Shown piece by piece: positions 27,470-36,433 of a stretch of DNA of 64,000 nt (within the stretch, counting starts at the first letter, position 1; each line of letters opens with the position of its first letter). Source of the stretch: Actinokineospora inagensis DSM 44258. GTDB lineage: Bacteria; Actinomycetota; Actinomycetes; Mycobacteriales; Pseudonocardiaceae. A program made the position numbers and the translations under genes. The notes beneath the pieces were generated by a model. The model searched no databases. It worked only from the letters and a program-made list of their open reading frames with translations, and was not told where the DNA came from. Location: the NCBI RefSeq assembly GCF_000482865.1, contig NZ_AXWW01000023.1, positions 55,454 through 119,453 of the forward strand. The letters run 5' to 3'.

Positions 27470-27521
27470 CCACCCATTCTCGACCGGGGCGGCGGTGCGG
27501 CGCGATCGCGAGATCGGGGCA

Positions 27522-27575
27522 TCTGCACGGGGTCTGCACGGGGTCTGCGGTCCGTCTGCGGTCGGTTCCTAGCGT
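27522..27575 (+). promoter_or_regulatory. SARP box: four 11-bp-spaced direct repeats and -10 element
   Basis: Heptamers TCTGCAC (27522-27528), TCTGCAC (27533-27539), TCTGCGG (27544-27550) and TCTGCGG (27555-27561) recur at exactly 11 bp. Eight bases after the last comes TAGCGT (27570-27575). Known SARP sites are direct heptamer repeats with 4-base gaps, the 3' one lying 8 bp before the -10 element, so the fit is exact. The promoter drives the gene at 27635, about 55 bases downstream of the expected start point. Confidence 0.75.
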
Positions 27576-27634
27576 CGGTTCCAGCGGGTGGCACCACCCG
27601 CGGTCACCAGAGCCGACACCTGTGGAGGAACGCC

Positions 27635-28354
27635 ATGACCGGCTTCCAGATCGAGATCGACATGACCCAGGACACCGTCACCTCGCTGGCCGACGGCGGC
27701 TACAGCCTGCTCGGGTTCAAGGCCGTGCAGAGCAACAACGCGGGCGGGGCGCCGCTGGCGTGGTTCAACTCCGCCGACTACGCCACCGAGACGGTGCTGT
27801 CCTGGCAGGACAAGTACGAGGCGTTCACCACCAACAGCCAGATCGTGCCCGGCGGCGTCATCCGGGCCACCAACCACTACCCGATCGACCGGGGGCAGAC
27901 GCTGCAGGTCGACGGGAACAAGGGCACCGGGTACGTGACGCAGGACGGCGTCCCGCTGGCGGTGTCCATCCACAACACCACCACCGTCCCGTTCACCTGC
28001 GGCGTGTCCCAGTCCCAGCCGGACGGCTCGATGGACCCGCTGTGCGCGTTCCCGCTCTACGGGCAGCACCTGGACGTGATCGTGCCGCTGGAGCGGGTGC
28101 TGCTGCTGTTCACCACCGCCCAGGTCAAGACCAGCTCGGTGATCTACAAGGCGTACAGCCAGGGCCTGCTGATCGACCTCACCGCCGCGCCCGTCCGGCG
28201 GGTGCGCTTCGACATCAACAAGGGCTGGGCCTGGGACGGCGGGGTGTGGGCGCAGATCGTGCCGCCCAACGCCGACCTGGCGCCGCTGCTCGTCGAGGGC
28301 TCGTCCCTGCAGAGCACCACGCCCGCGCCGCACCGCGCGACCGTCGCCGCCTGA
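27635..28354 (+). CDS. Unrecognised cytoplasmic or non-classically secreted beta-rich protein
   Basis: The 239-residue protein matches no family I know. It has no signal peptide or membrane segment. It is rich in Thr, Val and Gly with alternating polar/hydrophobic strands (GYSLLGFKAVQSNN, LAVSIHNTTTVPFTCGVSQ, HLDVIVPLERVLLLFTTA), which suggests a beta-sandwich. Two Cys residues (about 129 and 143) flank a turn. Such folds occur in pore-forming and lectin-like proteins, but no specific motif supports either. GGAGG precedes the ATG by about 7 bases. It is the first gene after the SARP box and is followed by a phosphohydrolase gene, so the two are likely one regulated unit. Confidence 0.65.
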   Translation: MTGFQIEIDMTQDTVTSLADGGYSLLGFKAVQSNNAGGAPLAWFNSADYATETVLSWQDKYEAFTTNSQIVPGGVIRATNHYPIDRGQTLQVDGNKGTGYVTQDGVPLAVSIHNTTTVPFTCGVSQSQPDGSMDPLCAFPLYGQHLDVIVPLERVLLLFTTAQVKTSSVIYKAYSQGLLIDLTAAPVRRVRFDINKGWAWDGGVWAQIVPPNADLAPLLVEGSSLQSTTPAPHRATVAA

Positions 28355-28361
28355 TCACCCC

Positions 28362-28389
28362 GGCCGCCCGTGCCCCGGCGCGGGCGGCC
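28362..28389 (+). terminator. Stem-loop between the two SARP-controlled genes
   Basis: GGCCGCCCG (28362-28370) pairs with CGGGCGGCC (28381-28389) around a 10-base loop. Because it lies between co-oriented genes, it may act as a partial terminator or set different mRNA levels for the two products. Confidence 0.5.
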
Positions 28390-28412
28390 CCCTTCTCATC
28401 CGGGAGCACCCC

Positions 28413-29195
28413 ATGGCCATCTTCCTGACCTGGAACGTCTACCACGGCACGTTCCAGAACGGCCCGTACCCGAGCCCGTCGGACCGGATCGCGCGGATCG
28501 TCGCCCTCGGCATGCAGCAGTTCGTGGACGTGATCTGCCTGCAAGAGGTCCCGCGGTCCATCCTCGACCCGGCCGTCCCCCTCGGCACACCGGGCGCGCT
28601 GACCCCGATCGTGCAGTCGCTGGACGCGACCGTGGCGGGCTGGTCGACCTTCTACAACGCGGTCCAGGTGTACTCGGAGAACAATCCCAACGGGAACAAC
28701 TGGGTGACCACCACCGACGGCTACCTGGTCCTCCACCGCCCGGCGACGTTCCCGAACATCGCCAACCTCGGCTACACGCAGCCCGGCGCGTTCGTCGACC
28801 TCATCGGCAACTCGCTGCGGCCACCCGTCCAACTGGACCTGTCCACAATGGCCGGAACGGTGGTGACCGTCCTGGACTGGCACGCCGACACCGGCGGCCC
28901 GCAGGTGGCGATCGCGCTCAGCGCCCTCGACCACGTGCTGGGGCAGGCGAACGGGCGCCCCAACCGCACCATCGTGCTCGGCGACCTCAACTATCCCGGG
29001 CCGGTGGAGAACTCGGTCCCGAACCACCCGTTCCCCGGCTGGGAAGACCTGAGCGTCCGCATCGACCGCCGCGTCAACGGCGTCGACCACGTCCTGTCCA
29101 GCGAAACCACCACCATCGCGCTCACGGGCAAGCTCAACTTCAAGAGCGACGCCAACCACTACCCGATAGCGGTGAACATGGCCGTAGCCCCTTAG
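28413..29195 (+). CDS. Endonuclease/exonuclease/phosphatase (EEP) superfamily hydrolase
   Basis: The 260-residue product shows all EEP landmarks: TWNVYHG at the start (Asn), ICLQEVP with the metal-binding Glu (about residue 45), DWHADTG, LGDLNYPG with Asp/Asn, GVDHVLS, and the final SDANHYPI His-Asp dyad. Relatives cleave DNA, inositol phosphates or sphingomyelin, and the substrate here is unknown. No signal peptide is visible. GGGAG precedes the ATG. The stop overlaps the convergent monooxygenase gene by 4 bases. Confidence 0.85.
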   Translation: MAIFLTWNVYHGTFQNGPYPSPSDRIARIVALGMQQFVDVICLQEVPRSILDPAVPLGTPGALTPIVQSLDATVAGWSTFYNAVQVYSENNPNGNNWVTTTDGYLVLHRPATFPNIANLGYTQPGAFVDLIGNSLRPPVQLDLSTMAGTVVTVLDWHADTGGPQVAIALSALDHVLGQANGRPNRTIVLGDLNYPGPVENSVPNHPFPGWEDLSVRIDRRVNGVDHVLSSETTTIALTGKLNFKSDANHYPIAVNMAVAP

Positions 29196-30361
29196 CGACT
29201 CACGCGCCGGTATTCCGCCGCCCTGGCCTGGTAGTCCTTGTGTTCCTGGGCGTGGTCGGGGGGAAGGTGCGGGGCGTCCGGGGAGGTCGTGGCGAAGAAC
29301 CGGGTGAGCCCGGTGTTCGCGCTCGCGGCAAGCTCCCCGGATCGCGCGAACATCGCGGTCTCGTAGCGGGTGACCGCGTCGTCGAGGTTGCTTTCCGCCT
29401 TGATGGCGTGCGCGAGCTCCGCGCCGTCGAGCAACGCGAGGTTCGTGCCGTGGCCACCGAACGGCGCCATGAGGTGCGCGGCGTCGCCGATCAGGGTGGC
29501 GCCGGGGACGTGGTCCCAGGTAAGCGGGGCGGGGAGGGCCCAGAAGCTGCGCTGCACGTAGTCGCTGTCGTTGTCGGTGATCAGTGGGAGCATGTCCGGG
29601 CACCACTCGCCGAACTCCTTCACCAGGTGGGAGCGCATGGACTCCCGGTCGGCGATATCAACGCCCGCCGCAACGTGCCAGTCCAACTCGGCCCTGAACG
29701 CAACGTAGCCGCGGACCACACCGTTGCTGTTGCGCTGGACGATCACCCCGCGACCGGCACCATCGGCGGCGAACATGTGACCGTCACCGACGATCGCGGC
29801 GACCTCGGGGTGGCGGGTGTCGACATCGTCGAACCGGGCGTCGAGGAAGGAGACCCCGAGGTAGGTCGGGGTCGCGTCGGTGAGCAGGGGTCGGACCTTC
29901 GACCAGGCGCCGTCGGCCCCGATGACGAGGTCGGCTTCCACGGTGACGCCGTTGGCGAACTCCAAGCGGTGCGGGGTCGCGCGCGCGAGTTTGTGTCCCC
30001 AGTGGACGGTCCCGGGCTGGAGGTGTTCGTAGAGCATGGTCCGCAGTTGACCCCGGTCGATCTCGGGCGCGGCGGCATCGCCCTCGGCGGGGGTGAACGC
30101 GGTCAGGACGGTGCCGTGGTGGTCCCGGCGGCTCTTGGCCTGGCCCTCCAGCCGGGCCAACGCCAGGAAGGCGCCCATCAGCCCGGCGTCGTCCAGGGCG
30201 ATCTGACCGGAGTCGGCGTGCAGGTCGAGCGTCCCTCCCGGGTCGCGGGAGTCCACGGCGGCGTCGGCGTCGTACACCGTGGTCTCGATGCCGTGCAGTT
30301 GCAGGACACGGGCGCACATCAGTCCCGCGGGTCCGCCACCGATGATCGCGATGGTTGTCAT
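29192..30361 (-). CDS. FAD-dependent monooxygenase, TetX-like
   Basis: The 389-residue protein has IGGGPAGLMCA at the N-terminus, the conserved GADGAWSKVR motif in the middle and GDAAHLMAPFGGHGTN, the second FAD motif of class A flavoprotein monooxygenases. TetX-like members hydroxylate aromatic or polyketide compounds, including tetracyclines, but the substrate here is unknown. ATG 30361 follows a GAAGAGAAGGGG site; an upstream in-frame extension to 30511 crosses the regulator promoter and is unlikely. The gene is divergent from a TetR regulator, which probably represses it until an inducer is present. Confidence 0.88.
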   Translation of the reverse strand: MTTIAIIGGGPAGLMCARVLQLHGIETTVYDADAAVDSRDPGGTLDLHADSGQIALDDAGLMGAFLALARLEGQAKSRRDHHGTVLTAFTPAEGDAAAPEIDRGQLRTMLYEHLQPGTVHWGHKLARATPHRLEFANGVTVEADLVIGADGAWSKVRPLLTDATPTYLGVSFLDARFDDVDTRHPEVAAIVGDGHMFAADGAGRGVIVQRNSNGVVRGYVAFRAELDWHVAAGVDIADRESMRSHLVKEFGEWCPDMLPLITDNDSDYVQRSFWALPAPLTWDHVPGATLIGDAAHLMAPFGGHGTNLALLDGAELAHAIKAESNLDDAVTRYETAMFARSGELAASANTGLTRFFATTSPDAPHLPPDHAQEHKDYQARAAEYRRVSR

Positions 30362-30394
30362 GGTTGAGCCCCTTCTCTTCGGTCGGCCACCTCC

Positions 30395-30464
30395 ACCGTA
30401 GGCGTACTCGTGCCAAAAGTGCAACCGTTCAATCTTTTGACCTGCTCCACCATTGGCGTAGGCT
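30395..30464. promoter_or_regulatory. Divergent promoters with operator-like inverted repeat
   Basis: CAAAAG (30414-30419) and CTTTTG (30434-30439) are perfect arms 14 bases apart. On the plus strand TTGACC (30437-30442) and TAGGCT (30459-30464), 16 bases apart, form a promoter whose start falls on the TetR GTG at 30471 (leaderless). On the minus strand TTGCAC (30422-30417) and TACGGT (30400-30395) with an 18-base gap serve the monooxygenase gene. The repeat covers both -35 regions, as expected for a TetR operator. Confidence 0.5.
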
Positions 30465-30470
30465 GGGTGG

Positions 30471-31058
30471 GTGACCGAGCCCGGACGCCGCGAGCGCAAG
30501 AAAGCCGCCACCCGCCAAGCCCTGGCCGACGCCGCCCTGCGCCTGTTCCTGGCCCGCGGCTACGACGCCGTCGGCGTCCGCGAAATCGCCGACGCCGCCG
30601 ACGTGTCGGTCACCACCCTGTTCAAACACTTCCCCGACGGCAAAGAAGCCCTCGTCTTCGACCAGGACGCCGACCGCGAAGCCGCCCTCGTCGCCGCCAT
30701 CCACGACCGCCCGCCCACCCAGTCCATCCCCCAAGCCCTCCACGCCCTCCTCCACACCGAACGCTCCCGCCAGGTCCACACCAACCCCACCCTCCCCGAC
30801 TTCCTCCGCCTGATCGACTCCACCCCCGCCCTCCGCGAACACGCCCGCCGCATGTGGCTCCGCCACGAACAAGCCCTCACCACCGCCATCGCCACCGACA
30901 CCAACCTCCCCACCGACGACCCCGCCTGCCAGGCCATGGCCCACTTCGCCCTCGAAGCCGCCACCCTCGCCCACACCCACCCCGACCCCGAAGCCGCCCT
31001 CACCCGCATCTTCACCCTCCTCGACACCGGCTGGACCGCCACGGTGACCCACACCTGA
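30471..31058 (+). CDS. TetR-family transcriptional regulator
   Basis: The 195-residue protein carries the TetR N-terminal helix-turn-helix: RKKAATRQALADAALRLF, then VREIADAADVSVTTLFKHFPDGKEAL (about 38-63). A helical ligand-binding domain follows. It is divergent from a TetX-like monooxygenase and probably controls it and itself through the inverted repeat in the shared promoter. The GTG start has no ribosome site and sits 7 bases from a TAGGCT -10, so the mRNA is probably leaderless. From the middle on, third positions are almost all C. Confidence 0.9.
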   Translation: MTEPGRRERKKAATRQALADAALRLFLARGYDAVGVREIADAADVSVTTLFKHFPDGKEALVFDQDADREAALVAAIHDRPPTQSIPQALHALLHTERSRQVHTNPTLPDFLRLIDSTPALREHARRMWLRHEQALTTAIATDTNLPTDDPACQAMAHFALEAATLAHTHPDPEAALTRIFTLLDTGWTATVTHT

Positions 31059-31250
31059 CCCACGACCGGGATACCCCAGTGAGAAGCGATTACCTGATAG
31101 ACAGCCCCGAAGCCGCCGCTTCCTTCACCGAAGCCGAACACACGGAGTTGGCATCATGCGTGTCAACGCGCCCTCGACCACTGCCAGTGCTGGACTCGAT
31201 CATCGCGTGGCGCCTACCGGCCCGCTCCGCGAAGAACTGATGACACAACA

Positions 31251-31658
31251 GTGACCACGCACTCCCACAAAGCTGGTGATCGCGACATGGCGCTCGGATT
31301 CGTAGGTGCCGCCGTGGCGGCGATGGAGTTCGACTACGCGGTCGTGCTGAGGTTCTCGGACGGTTCAGAGGTTCGTGTCGAGACCGAGTTCACGCTCCAG
31401 TCGGGCTCGGGACAACCGGAGCACGTAGTCCCGGGCGACGACTCCGCCCGACTGCGAACCAGCAGGCTGAGAGGCACCCGCGTGAACGAGGCGACCGTCG
31501 AAAGCTCGGGCAGGCTCCGACTCCTGTTCAACGACGGCACGCTGCTGCAGGTACCGCCTGACGAGGAGTACGAGGCGTGGACCTCCACCGGCCCCCACGG
31601 CGAGTTGGTCGTGTGCGGCCCCGGCGGACTCGTCTCGGATTGGGGTGCCCGGTCCTGA
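31251..31658 (+). CDS. DUF6188-family protein
   Basis: The 135-residue beta-rich protein has VVLRFSDGSEVRVETEFTL near residue 30, LLFNDGTLLQVPPDEEYEAW near 90 and GELVVCGPGGLVSDW at the end, the pattern of the actinobacterial DUF6188 family. The function is unknown. The GTG has no clear ribosome site; a second in-frame start is the ATG at 31287 (MALGFVGAAV). It lies alone between the TetR gene and a convergent LuxR-type gene. Confidence 0.65.
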   Translation: MTTHSHKAGDRDMALGFVGAAVAAMEFDYAVVLRFSDGSEVRVETEFTLQSGSGQPEHVVPGDDSARLRTSRLRGTRVNEATVESSGRLRLLFNDGTLLQVPPDEEYEAWTSTGPHGELVVCGPGGLVSDWGARS

Positions 31659-31909
31659 GTCCCTGCCGGTGGAGCGGCGGCGCCGCAGACCGGACCTCCA
31701 GCACGGATCGAATGAGGTCCGAAGATCCTCGGAGAGCGACTGGTCTGCGACACAACAACAAGACGAGGTCTCTGCTCGACAAGGTCAATCTCACCAACAT
31801 CGGGCAGGACAGCCTCCCTCCGGACTGGATGACCGACGCACCCCGCGCAGATTGGACGCTGGAACTGGGCGGCTCACCCGCGCCGCCTGAGCGTGCATCT
31901 GCAGCTCGG

Positions 31910-34624
31910 TCAGAGGTGGATGTCGTGGCGGGAGGGGGCGTTGAGTTTGCGGCGGACTTTGACGACGTATTCCTCGACTGTGCGGCGGGAGAGGAAGAGG
32001 GCTTGGGCGATTTCGCGGTTGGTGTGGCCGCTGGAGAGGAGGCGGGCGACGTCTTGTTCTCGGGGGGAGAGTTGGTCTCCGTAGCCTCGGCGGCCGCGGG
32101 GGGAGGGGGTGGGGGTGCCGGTGGTGCGGAGGTGGTGGCGGCAGCGGGCGGCGTCGACGGTGGCGCCGAGGGTGTTGTAGGACTGGATGAGGGTGTTGAG
32201 GGGGGCGGTGTTGGCTTGTTCGGCGAGTTGGGCGGCGCGGTAGGGCAGGCCGAGGGCCTGGTGGAGGGCGATTGCCTCGCGGTAGAGGTCAGGGGCGATG
32301 GCTGCGCGGGCGGCGGTGAGGGCGGCGTGGGCGAGGGGGGCGTCGACGCCGTGGAGGCCGGATTGGGTTTGGGCGATCAGCTCGTGTGCGGCGTCGGGGC
32401 GGTCGGCGGCCAGGTAGCAGGTGACGGCTTGGGGGAGGATGTCGCCGGACCACACCCAGGCGCCTTTTTGGCGCAGCATCGCCACACCGCGGTCGACGTG
32501 CTGCAACGCCGCGGTGGTCTCGCCGCGGCTCAGGAGCATGCCTGCCATGCCGCCGGCCGCTGAGATGGCGACCGGGTAGGAACCCGATGCGGCGACGAAG
32601 GCTTCCTCGGCGCAGGTCCAGTCGCCGCGGGCGGCAGCCAGCCAACCGCGAGTTAGGTGGAGGTCGGTGGTGAGCAGGAGGTTGGCGTAGGTGGCGATCA
32701 GGCGGTCGATGCGTTGGTCCAGGCCAGTCCACCGGCCCGCCAGCCAGTCGAGGCGGACGGCGGTGGCTTCCGCAGTGCCCAGCACGTAGGTGGCGGCGAC
32801 CCGCTCGGCCAGGCTGATGCCGACGCGCAGGAACTCCCGGGCGCGGGAGTAGTGCCCGATCCACGAGCAGGCATCCGCCAGGTTGCAGTACGCGCGGGCG
32901 AGGTGGTGGACCTCGTCGGGGTCGTGCACCTCGGCCACCGACGGCAGTTGGGCGATGCGCGCCCAAACACTCGGGTCGCCGACGATGAGGCGCCCGCCCA
33001 GGGTCGTGGCTCGCAGGGCGGTGCGCAGGGCGACGGTGGGCAGGTGGTCGGTGATCCGTTCCACCCGGTCGAGCGAGGCCTGGAACTCGGCGATGGACGC
33101 GGTCCCCAGGTATGGCCCGGCCATGGCGGCTATCCCGCGCACGGTGCGTTCTGGCTGGTCACCGAGCGCGTCGATGGCCAGGGCGATTTCCTCGGCGCCC
33201 CGGTCGACTTCACCGGTTTCGCGCTGCAGCAACAGTCCGAACCACAGCCGCACTTCCCCCCGGACATCGGGCGCCAGTCGCGGGTCCGCCAGCAGGCCCT
33301 CAACCCGCGCGGTCACCTCACCGCCGGGCAGTCCCGACAGGGCGTAACCGCACAGCTCGGTGGCCAAACGATTCGTGTCTTCGACACTGATCCCCGGATC
33401 GGCCAACACCGCGGACAACAGGTGGACGGCGGCGATCGGGTCCGCGGTCTCGGCGGCGAGCTCGCTGTACCGCAACCATTCCGCGGTCATACCAGCCGCC
33501 TTGGCGTGCACGCACAATCGTTCAACAGGGCAAACATCCAAAGTGGACAGTATGGTCACCGCACGCTCGTGCAGTTCCCGCCGCCGCGGACCGGGCAGAG
33601 CGGCGTGCACCGCGCGTCGAGCGATGTGCTGCCGGAACCCGTACCTGTTCGCTTCCTCCACGAACACGCCGGAGTCGACCAGCAAGCCCAGGTACTCCCC
33701 CGCCTCCTCCCCCGCCACAGCGCTCAACACTTCAGCCGTCTCCGGCGCACCCAGCACCGCAGCAGCCTCCACAATGGACAGAGCTGCTGCGGGCAAGGCC
33801 CCCATCCGCTCCCTGACCGCGTCGGCGACCAAGACCGGCACGTCAACCAGGTCCAGAACATCACCACGCACGTCCCGCAGTGCCCGCACCACTTCCTCGA
33901 CCACGAAAGGGATTCCCGCCGTCTCACGCACGAGGGATTCGGCGAACCGAACCGAGGTCACCGCGGTTCCGACGAGAGCGTCCACCATGGCGCGCACATC
34001 CGCCACACCAAACGGCCGCAGCACCACATTGACCCCAGACGGGACATGGAAAGCACGGCCGAGTACGCCTCCAGAAGGCAGGTCCTCACGGCGATAAGTC
34101 GCCACAACCGATAGGTGCGGCGGCAGGTTCCCCAACACGAACCGCAGCACGCGGCGGGTTTCGTCGTCCGCCCAGTGCAGGTCTTCCAGCACGAGCACCG
34201 TCGGCCCCAGCGCGCGGACCAGCTCACGCACGGCGCGGAAGATCCGATGCCGTTCGGCGGCCGGGTCGCCCAGCAGGCCCGGCGCGGGCGGCAGGCGGTC
34301 GGCGAGTTCGGGCAGGTGCTCGCGCAGCGCGCCGGTCACCGGGCCGGGGTCGACGAGCTGGTCACCGCACCGACTGAGGCAGTCGAGCAACACCCCGTAC
34401 GGGAACGGCTCCGGCAGCGGCTGGCACGAGCCCACGACCACGCGCGTGTCGCAGGCCGCGGCGAACTCGGTGACCAGCCTGGTCTTGCCCACCCCGGCCT
34501 GCCCCTCGACGAACACGGCCGACGGCGGGTGCCGCACCGCGTCGAGCAGGGCGGCCAGCTCTGCGTCCCGGCCGACCATCGGCACCGAGCCGGAGCGGAT
34601 GGTCGGCGGACTCGGGCAACCCAT
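31910..34624 (-). CDS. LuxR-family regulator with large STAND ATPase domain
   Basis: The 904-residue protein has an AAA-type ATPase at the N-terminus with Walker A GQAGVGKT (K47) and Walker B TVLVLEDLHWAD, a long TPR-like helical middle, and a C-terminal LuxR helix-turn-helix (about 840-900) with LSPREQDVARLLSSGHTNREIAQ and LFLSRRTVEEYV. This is the MalT-like LAL layout, in which ATP and an inducer gate DNA binding. It is divergent from the subtilase gene at 34848 across 223 bases, so it could control the protease cluster, but no site is evident. Confidence 0.9.
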   Translation of the reverse strand: MGCPSPPTIRSGSVPMVGRDAELAALLDAVRHPPSAVFVEGQAGVGKTRLVTEFAAACDTRVVVGSCQPLPEPFPYGVLLDCLSRCGDQLVDPGPVTGALREHLPELADRLPPAPGLLGDPAAERHRIFRAVRELVRALGPTVLVLEDLHWADDETRRVLRFVLGNLPPHLSVVATYRREDLPSGGVLGRAFHVPSGVNVVLRPFGVADVRAMVDALVGTAVTSVRFAESLVRETAGIPFVVEEVVRALRDVRGDVLDLVDVPVLVADAVRERMGALPAAALSIVEAAAVLGAPETAEVLSAVAGEEAGEYLGLLVDSGVFVEEANRYGFRQHIARRAVHAALPGPRRRELHERAVTILSTLDVCPVERLCVHAKAAGMTAEWLRYSELAAETADPIAAVHLLSAVLADPGISVEDTNRLATELCGYALSGLPGGEVTARVEGLLADPRLAPDVRGEVRLWFGLLLQRETGEVDRGAEEIALAIDALGDQPERTVRGIAAMAGPYLGTASIAEFQASLDRVERITDHLPTVALRTALRATTLGGRLIVGDPSVWARIAQLPSVAEVHDPDEVHHLARAYCNLADACSWIGHYSRAREFLRVGISLAERVAATYVLGTAEATAVRLDWLAGRWTGLDQRIDRLIATYANLLLTTDLHLTRGWLAAARGDWTCAEEAFVAASGSYPVAISAAGGMAGMLLSRGETTAALQHVDRGVAMLRQKGAWVWSGDILPQAVTCYLAADRPDAAHELIAQTQSGLHGVDAPLAHAALTAARAAIAPDLYREAIALHQALGLPYRAAQLAEQANTAPLNTLIQSYNTLGATVDAARCRHHLRTTGTPTPSPRGRRGYGDQLSPREQDVARLLSSGHTNREIAQALFLSRRTVEEYVVKVRRKLNAPSRHDIHL

Positions 34625-34847
34625 GCTCGCTCCTGTCGGTGATCAACCCACGGCGGAATGCCCGACAGGATAAGTCGGCGGACGCGGCAGGCGTAACCCC
34701 GCGAAATCCGCCGCCGCGGCGCGCGGACGATCCCGTACCCATACGGGTCGTGACCACGCTTGTTCGGCAAACGCCCAGGCCGAAGGGTGATTCCAGTGCG
34801 GCCCGATGTCCCAACTCCCTGTCCGCGGCCGCCCGACGGAGGAAGCG

Positions 34848-36398
34848 ATGCAAGCCAGAACGCGATGGATATCAGGTCTTTTCACAGTTACATTGGCTGC
34901 CGCGGCGGCGGCGACAACGGCGGGCGTGGCCGGGGCGCAGCAGGCCGAGGGTGTTGTCGTCCAAGCGCACCAGCACCACTCCGGACAGTACATCGTTGTG
35001 CTCAACAGCGGCGCCCACGCGGCCGCTACCGGCGAGGCCGCGTCGCTCACCCAGCGCTACGGCGGCGACGTGACCGACACGTACTCGGTCACGCTGAACG
35101 GCTTCTCGGTGCGCAACCTGTCCGAGCAGCAGGCGCGGCGGCTGGCCGCGGACCCGTCGGTCAAGGCGGTGTACCAGGACGGCACGGCCCACGCGACGAG
35201 CGACCAGCTCAACCCGCCGTCGTGGGGTCTGGACCAAATCGACCAGAAAACCACCACCCTGGACAAGAAGTACACTTACCCGAACCAGGGCGAGGGTGTG
35301 ACCGTCTACACCATCGACTCCGGCGTGTATGCCGCGCACACGGAGTTCGAGGGCCGGGCGAGCTACGGGTACGACTTCCTGGACAACGACACCGACGCGA
35401 GCGACTGCTACTTCCACGGCACGCACGTGGCCGGGACGATCGCAGGCAAAACCGTTGGCGTGGCGAAGAAAGCCAAGGTCGTGGCCGTGCGGTCGTTGGA
35501 CTGCAAGGGATCTGGCCCGGACTCGGCCACGGTCAGCGCCATGGAGTGGGTGGCCAAGAACGCGGTGAAGCCCGCCGTGGTCAACATGAGCCTGGGCATG
35601 GACACCCTCGGCGTCGGCGACGACCAGGTCAAAGCCATGGTGGCCAAGGGAATCGTGGTCGTGCTCTCCGCGGGCAACGCAGGCCAGGACGCGTGTGGCG
35701 TCAGCCCGGCGCGGGTCCCCGAGGCGATCACGGTCGGCTGGTTCAACCAGGACCGGACCCGCGGCGGCAACTACGGCCGCTGCATCGACCTGTTCGCGCC
35801 GGGCGGTAACATCTACTCCAGCGACAACACCGGGAAGTACCGCAACTCCAGCGGCACCTCGATGGCCGCACCGCACGTCACGGGCGCGGCTGCGCTGTAC
35901 CTGGCCGCGAACCCCAGTGCGACCCCCGCGCAGGTCAGCGACGCGCTGGTGCGCAGCGCCACCCCGAACCTGGTCAGCAACCCGGGAACGGACTCGCCCA
36001 ACAAGCTGCTCTACGTCGGCGACATCGGTGGCGGTACCCCACCGTCCACATGCGCCGCCAAGGGCAACGACGACGACGTGGCGATCCCCGACGCGGGCAC
36101 CGCGGTGGGCACGTCGGTGACCCAGGACTCCTGTGACGGCAAGGCATCCGCCACGCTCGGGGTCCGAGTGGACATCGACCACACCTACACCGGAGACCTC
36201 GCGATCGACCTGGTCGGGCCGAGTGGGAAGTCCTACCCGCTCAAGCCTTCCGGTGGTGTCGGCGAGTCCGGCGGCGTGCACCAGAGCTTCACCGTCGACG
36301 CCTCGGCCGAGACCGCGAACGGCACCTGGAAGCTCTCGGTGCGCGACGTGTACCAGTTCGACGTCGGCACCCTCACCGGCTGGTCGATCACGTTCTGA
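34848..36398 (+). CDS. Secreted subtilisin-like serine protease (S8) with P-domain
   Basis: The 516-residue precursor has a signal peptide (to about residue 31, AGVAGAQ), an inhibitor I9-type prodomain (YIVVLNSG to SVKAVYQDG) and an S8 catalytic domain with D157 (YTIDSG), H190 (HGTHVAG) and S338 (GTSMAAPH). A C-terminal proprotein-convertase P-domain (about 400-516, ending VGTLTGWSITF) follows. It is exported and auto-matured. GGAGG sits about 7 bases before ATG 34848. The trypsin-like gene follows after 35 bases, likely in one transcript. Confidence 0.92.
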   Translation: MQARTRWISGLFTVTLAAAAAATTAGVAGAQQAEGVVVQAHQHHSGQYIVVLNSGAHAAATGEAASLTQRYGGDVTDTYSVTLNGFSVRNLSEQQARRLAADPSVKAVYQDGTAHATSDQLNPPSWGLDQIDQKTTTLDKKYTYPNQGEGVTVYTIDSGVYAAHTEFEGRASYGYDFLDNDTDASDCYFHGTHVAGTIAGKTVGVAKKAKVVAVRSLDCKGSGPDSATVSAMEWVAKNAVKPAVVNMSLGMDTLGVGDDQVKAMVAKGIVVVLSAGNAGQDACGVSPARVPEAITVGWFNQDRTRGGNYGRCIDLFAPGGNIYSSDNTGKYRNSSGTSMAAPHVTGAAALYLAANPSATPAQVSDALVRSATPNLVSNPGTDSPNKLLYVGDIGGGTPPSTCAAKGNDDDVAIPDAGTAVGTSVTQDSCDGKASATLGVRVDIDHTYTGDLAIDLVGPSGKSYPLKPSGGVGESGGVHQSFTVDASAETANGTWKLSVRDVYQFDVGTLTGWSITF

Positions 36399-36433
36399 AA
36401 GTCCCCGAGTATCCCTGCCATTGAAGGAGAACG

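Noticed and set aside
31079..31240. 53-codon GTG frame after the TetR gene, and a 32-codon ATG frame at 31156-31254 that overlaps the DUF6188 start
   Set aside because: Neither has a ribosome site, a recognised domain or characteristic codon pattern; chance frames of this size are common at this GC content.
31645..31890. 81-codon frame after the DUF6188 gene
   Set aside because: It is Arg-rich, without ribosome site or domain, and lies in the convergent gap.
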